NCBI RefSeq assembly: GCF_024171645.1
Contig: NZ_JALKAC010000001.1
Coordinates: 1,054,001-1,118,000 of the forward strand
DNA: 64,000 bases
Source: Flavobacterium sp. HSC-32F16
GTDB taxonomy: Bacteria > Bacteroidota > Bacteroidia > Flavobacteriales > Flavobacteriaceae
Direction of reading: 5' to 3'
Of the stretch, positions 59,476 through 64,000 are shown in pieces. The position numbers and the translations under genes were made by a program. Under the pieces are notes generated by a model, which was not told the origin of the DNA, made no database searches, and saw only the letters and a list, made by a program, of their open reading frames with translations. Numbering within the stretch: position 1 is the stretch's first letter; each line of letters opens with the position of its first letter.

Positions 59476-60522
59476 TTAAGCTTCATCATCTTCAACATTA
59501 TGAGACTTTACATATGTGCGCCATTTTTCAATACAATCCTGAAAATCCTGAGGTAGTTCTGTATCAAAACGCATCATTTCGCCCGTATTAGGATGAACAA
59601 ATCCAAGTGTTTTAGCATGAAGCGCCTGACGTGGCAATGCTTTAAAACAATTCTCTATAAATTGTTTGTATTTTGTAAACGTAGTTCCTTTCAAAATCAA
59701 ATGTCCGCCGTAACGTTCATCATTAAATAAAGGATGCCCAATATGTTTCATATGCGCACGAATCTGATGTGTTCTTCCAGTTTCTAATTTGCAGGAAATC
59801 AGAGTTACATAACCAAAACGTTCCAAAACTTTATAATGTGTAATTGCCGGCTTTCCAATTTCTGGATCAGCAAAAACCGCCATTTGCATACGGTCTTTTA
59901 AATGTCTTGCAAGATTTCCTTCAATAGTACCGCTTTCTGCAGCAACATTTCCCCAAACAAGTGCAATATATTCTCTTTCCGTTGTTTTAGCTTCAAACTG
60001 CTTGGCCAAATGCGTCATTGCCGCTTCTGTTTTGGCAACAACCAAAAGTCCTGAAGTATCTTTATCAATTCTATGAACCAAACCAGGACGTTCACTGCTG
60101 TTCATTGGCAGATTATCAAAATGATGCGCCAAAGCATTTACAAGAGTTCCCGTATAGTTTCCGTGTCCCGGATGCACCACCATTCCCGGCTCTTTATTGA
60201 TTAACAAAAAGGCTTCATCTTCATACACAATATTAATTGGAAGATCTTCCGGCAGAATATGATTTTCGTATGGCGGATGCGATAACATAACCGTTATTAC
60301 ATCAAAAGGTTTTACTTTATAATTTGACTTTACCGGAATATCATTTACAAAAATGTTTCCGTCATTGGCTGCGTTCTGAATTTTATTACGCGTAGCATTC
60401 TGAATCAAATTCATTAAATATTTGTCAATACGTAAAAACGCCTGACCTTTAGGGACTTCAAATCTGTAATGTTCGAATAATTCGTCTTCCAGATCTAAAT
60501 TTTCTTCAATATTATTGTTCAT
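59476..60522 (-). CDS. RluD-type pseudouridine synthase
   Basis: I choose the ATG at 60522 (MNNNIEENLD), giving 348 residues; a longer reading from 60573 would lie mostly inside the upstream PASTA gene. An S4 RNA-binding domain is at the N-terminus (LRIDKYLMNLIQNATRNKIQ). The catalytic domain has the aspartate in LVHRIDKDTSGLLVVAK, and RLKTIHQIRAH-like GRTHQIRAHMKHIGHPL follows. It isomerises uridines in 23S rRNA. It overlaps the PASTA gene by 11 bp. Confidence 0.94.
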   Translation of the reverse strand: MNNNIEENLDLEDELFEHYRFEVPKGQAFLRIDKYLMNLIQNATRNKIQNAANDGNIFVNDIPVKSNYKVKPFDVITVMLSHPPYENHILPEDLPINIVYEDEAFLLINKEPGMVVHPGHGNYTGTLVNALAHHFDNLPMNSSERPGLVHRIDKDTSGLLVVAKTEAAMTHLAKQFEAKTTEREYIALVWGNVAAESGTIEGNLARHLKDRMQMAVFADPEIGKPAITHYKVLERFGYVTLISCKLETGRTHQIRAHMKHIGHPLFNDERYGGHLILKGTTFTKYKQFIENCFKALPRQALHAKTLGFVHPNTGEMMRFDTELPQDFQDCIEKWRTYVKSHNVEDDEA

Positions 60523-61132
60523 CTTGTGGGGTTTCTGCAGGCACTGCCGTACTATCTGTTGCCTGACTATCATCTACATAACTCGCTTTTCCGTCACCTA
60601 AAACCAAATCAATTTTAGACGCTTTCAATACACGGTCTCCTACTTTTAAATTTCTCCCTTTGTAACGCATTTCCAAAACCATATCTTTTCCAAGATTTGG
60701 GATATAAGTAATTGTTCCTGCCTCAAGTCCTAAAGCTTTTAAAGTAGGAACCGCTTCACGATATGTTTTTTCAATTAAATCAGGAATTTTAACAGATGAG
60801 AATCCAGATGAATTAATTTTAATGTATATTTTTCTTCCTACTTTCACTTTAGTTCCCGGCAGCGGATCCTGCTCAACAACACTATATTTCGGAAATTCAC
60901 TTCGGTAATCAACACTATCCAAAAGCACATAATCTAAATCCAGTTCATCCAGTTTTGCTTCAACTTGTTCTTCAGTTAGTCTGGCTAAATTCGGAACCGC
61001 AATTTCATGTCCGTGATCAGTTGTAAAAGTCAACCAATGCATAAACAAATAACCCAAAATCGCAATAATAGCAGCCGCACCTAATACTTGTAAAAAAAAC
61101 ACACGGCTGGTTAAATACTTACGTAAACTCAT
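60512..61132 (-). CDS. PASTA-domain membrane protein
   Basis: The likely start is the ATG at 61132 (MSLRKYLTSR), giving 206 residues. One membrane helix (FFLQVLGAAAIIAILGYLFM) is followed by about three PASTA units outside the membrane (VPNLARLTEEQVEAKLDELD, PLPGTKVKVGRKIYIKIN, IPDLIEKTYREAVPTLKALG). PASTA domains bind muropeptides or beta-lactam-like groups, and here lack an attached kinase or transpeptidase. D-Ala-D-Ala ligase is divergent just upstream, which suggests a cell-wall link. Confidence 0.88.
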   Translation of the reverse strand: MSLRKYLTSRVFFLQVLGAAAIIAILGYLFMHWLTFTTDHGHEIAVPNLARLTEEQVEAKLDELDLDYVLLDSVDYRSEFPKYSVVEQDPLPGTKVKVGRKIYIKINSSGFSSVKIPDLIEKTYREAVPTLKALGLEAGTITYIPNLGKDMVLEMRYKGRNLKVGDRVLKASKIDLVLGDGKASYVDDSQATDSTAVPAETPQDEQ

Positions 61133-61240
61133 AAATTTATTTTTAGTTGTCGCAAAGATAAAGTATTTCATTTCAAAAAAAATGATAATTTTGTTTAAAA
61201 CAGGAAAGTCTTTTTCATTAACGCAAGCTTAGACAGCGCT

Positions 61241-61320
61241 GAATGTAATTGGCACACAGATCACACAGATCTAAACCGATTGAAAAAAAACAATTCGTGA
61301 CAATTTGTGTAATTAGCAGC
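61241..61320. repeat. Degenerate intergenic repeat upstream of ddl
   Basis: The stretch contains GGCACACAGATCACACAGATC and ACAATTTGTGTAATTAGCAGC, matching the wording of the palindromic repeat at 57395-57456. It is too decayed to fold fully. Confidence 0.4.
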
Positions 61321-61364
61321 AAAAAATAAACAAATTAACGATTAAACAAATAAACAAAAAGTCA

Positions 61365-62336
61365 ATGAAAAACATTGCCATCATCATGGGCGGATATTCA
61401 AGCGAATATAAAATTTCACTTATCAGCGGAAACGTTGTGTACCAATATCTTGACAAAACAAAATACAATGGATTCCGAATTCATATTTTCAAAGAAAAAT
61501 GGGTTTATGTAGACGCAAACGACGCCGAATTTCCAATTGACAGAAACGATTTCTCTGTAACGGTAAACGGCGAAAAAATTACTTTCGACTGCGTTTTCAA
61601 TGCCATTCACGGAACTCCGGGTGAAGATGGATTAATGCAGGCTTATTTTGAATTAATTGGATTACCGCAATCTTCTTGCGATTATTACCAATCGGCTCTT
61701 ACCTTCAATAAAAGAGATTTATTATCGGTTTTAAAACCTTACGGAATCAAAACGGCTATTTCTTATTATTTAAACAAAGGCGACGAAATCAATACTGCCG
61801 AAATTGTTAAAAAAGTGGGCTTGCCATGTTTCGTAAAACCAAACAAAGCGGGTTCTAGTTTTGGGATCTCAAAAGTAAAAACCGAAGCAGAATTGCCAAT
61901 CGCAATTGAAGTAGCGTATAAAGAAGATAACGAAATCATCATAGAAAGTTTCCTTGACGGAACTGAAGTTTCTGTTGGCGTAATCAATTACAAAGGCGAA
62001 ATTAAAGTTTTACCAATTACAGAAATTGTTTCTGACAATGATTTCTTTGATTATGAAGCAAAATACGAAGGAAAATCACAAGAAATCACACCTGCAAGAA
62101 TCTCCGACGAATTAACTCAAAAAGTAGGAGAAACTGCAAAACGTGCTTACGAAGTTTTAAAAATGAAAGGATTCTCAAGAAGCGAATTCATCATCGTAAA
62201 CAACGAACCCTATATGCTCGAAATGAACACTATTCCGGGTTTAACAACAGAAAGTTTGATTCCGCAGCAAGCAAAAGCAGCCGGGATCTCTCTGGAAGAT
62301 TTGTTTACAAATGCAATTGAGTTAGCTTTGGCATAG
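61365..62336 (+). CDS. ddl: D-alanine--D-alanine ligase
   Basis: This 323-residue ATP-grasp enzyme opens with IAIIMGGYSSEYKISLISG and contains FNAIHGTPGEDGLMQAYFE. The ATP-grasp core is VGLPCFVKPNKAGSSFGISKV, and EMNTIPGLTTESLIPQQAKA provides the metal and substrate loop. It makes the D-Ala-D-Ala dipeptide for peptidoglycan from the start of the wall pathway. It has its own promoter region and a terminator after the stop. Confidence 0.96.
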   Translation: MKNIAIIMGGYSSEYKISLISGNVVYQYLDKTKYNGFRIHIFKEKWVYVDANDAEFPIDRNDFSVTVNGEKITFDCVFNAIHGTPGEDGLMQAYFELIGLPQSSCDYYQSALTFNKRDLLSVLKPYGIKTAISYYLNKGDEINTAEIVKKVGLPCFVKPNKAGSSFGISKVKTEAELPIAIEVAYKEDNEIIIESFLDGTEVSVGVINYKGEIKVLPITEIVSDNDFFDYEAKYEGKSQEITPARISDELTQKVGETAKRAYEVLKMKGFSRSEFIIVNNEPYMLEMNTIPGLTTESLIPQQAKAAGISLEDLFTNAIELALA

Positions 62337-62349
62337 CCGCTAAGATACT

Positions 62350-62386
62350 AAGGTTCTGAGATTATAACATTTCAGAACCTTATTTT
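62350..62386 (+). terminator. ddl terminator
   Basis: A perfect 10-bp stem (AAGGTTCTGA/TCAGAACCTT) with a 12-nt loop is followed by ATTTTT. Confidence 0.75.
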
Positions 62387-62484
62387 TAAACACAATATTG
62401 TCAGACTCGCGAAATCGAAGTCCTTCTCAATAATATCTCAAAACTTAATAACCTAGAATCTCAGAACCTTAGCATCTTAAAAAA

Positions 62485-63177
62485 ATGAACGAAATCTTCG
62501 AATGGAACAGAGTCCTTTTTAATGAACTGCCGGAAATCTTTATTTTCGAAGTGATCTTTCGTTCAACAGTTATGTTTACTATTTTACTGTTAACGCTAAA
62601 GTTAGCAGGAAAACGAGGGGTAAAACAATTATCAATTTTCGAAACCGTAATCATAATCGCCTTAGGTTCTGCAGCCGGCGATCCTATGTTTTATGAAGAT
62701 GTGGGGATTGTTCCTGCTATTATTGTTTTTACTGTAATTATTATTTTGTACCGCCTTGTTACGTGGCTTACCGGAAAAAGTAAAAAATTCGAAGAATTTA
62801 TAGAAGGAAAAACCGAATGTCTTATAAATGACGGGAAATTTTCAATCTCTACTTTTAAAAAAGAAACTTTAGCCCAGGATGAATTTTTCTCTGAATTAAG
62901 AATAAAATCAATTGAACATTTAGGACAGGTAAAACATGCTTTTATTGAAACAAGCGGCGAAATAAGTGTCTTTTTCTACGAAGATAAAGAGGTAAAACAC
63001 GGACTTCCTATTTTACCCTTACTCTTTCACCAAAAAAGTAAAACAATTTCTACAGATGGAATTTATGCCTGTACTTTCTGCGGTCATACCGAGGAATTAA
63101 AAAAAGGAGTTTCAAACTGTGAAATCTGTAAAAAAGACGAATGGGTTCCGGCAATAAAAACACTTAGGATAACCTAA
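62485..63177 (+). CDS. DUF421 family membrane protein
   Basis: This 230-residue protein has three membrane helices (LPEIFIFEVIFRSTVMFTILL, TVIIIALGSAAGDPMFYE region, and IVPAIIVFTVIIILYRLVTW) and a cytoplasmic DUF421 domain (FIEGKTECLINDGKFS). It is of the YetF type. A C-terminal zinc-ribbon-like tail with two CxxC pairs (ACTFCGHTEE, SNCEICKKDEW) is an addition to the usual family layout. DUF421 proteins relate to spore/stress membrane functions elsewhere; no role is set here. Confidence 0.85.
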   Translation: MNEIFEWNRVLFNELPEIFIFEVIFRSTVMFTILLLTLKLAGKRGVKQLSIFETVIIIALGSAAGDPMFYEDVGIVPAIIVFTVIIILYRLVTWLTGKSKKFEEFIEGKTECLINDGKFSISTFKKETLAQDEFFSELRIKSIEHLGQVKHAFIETSGEISVFFYEDKEVKHGLPILPLLFHQKSKTISTDGIYACTFCGHTEELKKGVSNCEICKKDEWVPAIKTLRIT

Positions 63178-63278
63178 AATCAAAAAAAAGAAATTCCAAA
63201 TTCCAAAAAATAAGATGCAGCACAATCCTGATAAAACTTAGAATCTAGCATCTCAAAACCTTAGAAACTTAAAGTAAA

Positions 63279-63737
63279 ATGCGAAAAGCCATATTTCCCG
63301 GATCATTTGACCCTATTACACTTGGACACGAAGATATTATCAAAAGAGGAATTCCTTTGTTTGATGAAATTATAATTGCCATTGGTGTCAATGCCGAAAA
63401 AAAATATATGTTTTCATTAGAAGAAAGAAAACGTTTTATCGAAGAAACATTTAAAGATGAACCTAAAATTTCGGTAATAACATATGAAGGTTTAACGATC
63501 GATTTGGCAAAAAAAGTAAAAGCCAATTTTATTTTAAGAGGTCTAAGAAACCCAGCCGATTTCGAATTTGAAAAAGCAATTGCGCACACGAATAGAAAAC
63601 TGTCTAAAATAGAAACGGTATTTCTTTTAACTGCCGCAAGTACATCATTTATCAGTTCAAGCATTGTCCGCGATGTATTGCGTCATGGCGGCGAGTACGA
63701 AATGCTGGTTCCGGATGCGGTTAGGGTTAAGAAATAA
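63279..63737 (+). CDS. coaD: Phosphopantetheine adenylyltransferase
   Basis: This 152-residue nucleotidyltransferase shows the family's TxGH motif in GSFDPITLGHEDI (H18) and the substrate loop NFILRGLRNPADFEFE. The SSSIVRDVLRHGG-like segment near the end (ISSSIVRDVL) is typical of CoaD. It makes dephospho-CoA in CoA biosynthesis. The terminal hydrolase gene overlaps or touches its stop. Confidence 0.96.
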   Translation: MRKAIFPGSFDPITLGHEDIIKRGIPLFDEIIIAIGVNAEKKYMFSLEERKRFIEETFKDEPKISVITYEGLTIDLAKKVKANFILRGLRNPADFEFEKAIAHTNRKLSKIETVFLLTAASTSFISSSIVRDVLRHGGEYEMLVPDAVRVKK

Positions 63738-63738
63738 A

Positions 63739-64000
63739 ATGATAAAAAAGAAAATTTACATAATTTTAAAAGTAAGTGTCTTCATTATAATTTCAACTTA
63801 CTTTAATCAAATACACGCACAAAAGAACACGGTCTATAGGAAAGAAATAGAAAATATTGAAAAATATAATATTAGAGAAATCAACTTTATTGATTCTGAA
63901 GACAATACATTATTAAGCGGTACATTATTTCTCCTAAAACTGAATATTCAAAAATTGTAGTCATAACTCCCGGAAGCGGAAAAGATACACGTAATTCTCA
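63739..64000 (+). pseudogene. Frameshifted exported alpha/beta hydrolase (partial)
   Basis: An ATG at 63739 (immediately after coaD) gives a signal peptide (IILKVSVFIIISTYFNQIHAQ) and YNIREINFIDSEDNTLLSGTL, the usual opening of a DUF3887/alpha-beta hydrolase gene. At about 63925 one base appears lost, so the frame ends early at 63960. Reading the other frame restores KTEYSKIVVITPGSGKDTRNS up to the window edge, the oxyanion-loop region. Either a true lesion or a sequence error; the rest is outside the window. Confidence 0.6.

Overview
The window looks like a Flavobacterium (Bacteroidota) chromosome. The DNA is AT-rich, Shine-Dalgarno sequences are weak or absent, and the gene content is typical of the group: SusC/SusD outer-membrane import proteins, an ECF sigma/FecR pair, a type IX secretion sorting domain, a BatA-like protein and DUF2931/DUF1398 proteins. 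The genus is inferred from this content and from recalled family sequences; no search was run.

Layout. 1-5496: a partial DUF1330 protein, two AraC-type regulators, an aldo/keto reductase with strikingly actinobacterial-like sequence, a dienelactone-hydrolase-type enzyme and an exported flavodoxin. 5529-6690: the decayed 3' end of an aromatic amino-acid hydroxylase and a START-fold protein. 6912-25937: a 19-kb minus-strand block, read as ECF sigma, FecR anti-sigma, SusC with an STN signalling domain, SusD, then two TlpA-type thioredoxins, a DsbD N-domain protein, an unrecognised exported protein, full-length DsbD, a cysteine-desulfurase-like PLP enzyme and an M16 peptidase. Terminators split it into several transcripts. 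This cell-surface-signalling, import and thiol-redox block is the best candidate for an undescribed system. 26468-29593: trxB, a small membrane protein, a 750-bp gene-poor stretch and an isolated BatA-like protein.

29892-35276 is a second AraC/aldo-keto-reductase cluster whose last member is a flavodoxin pseudogene fused by deletion to the 3' end of a GH31 glycosidase. It mirrors the first cluster. 35498-39551 is mobile DNA: an integrase killed by nonsense codons and carrying a tRNA 3'-end fragment, an excisionase-like gene, then an intact integrase module. dnaK (39668-41551) follows, with a dense cluster of TGRCA motifs upstream.

41980-49827 is a run of plus-strand membrane and secreted proteins: DUF2931, rhomboid protease, small unknown exported proteins, a broken WG-repeat-like gene, a Na+/H+ antiporter and a thioesterase. 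49899-52898 encodes a large secreted pectate-lyase-like protein with a type IX sorting tail. 53224-63737 holds housekeeping and stress genes: MscS channel, hydrolases, sulfurtransferase, ABC ATPase, RluD-type pseudouridine synthase, PASTA protein, D-Ala-D-Ala ligase, a DUF421 protein and coaD. The window ends inside a frameshifted alpha/beta-hydrolase gene.

Pseudogenes are frequent (hydroxylase, flavodoxin/GH31 chimera, integrase, WG-repeat gene, terminal hydrolase), and most lie in or next to the accessory regions.
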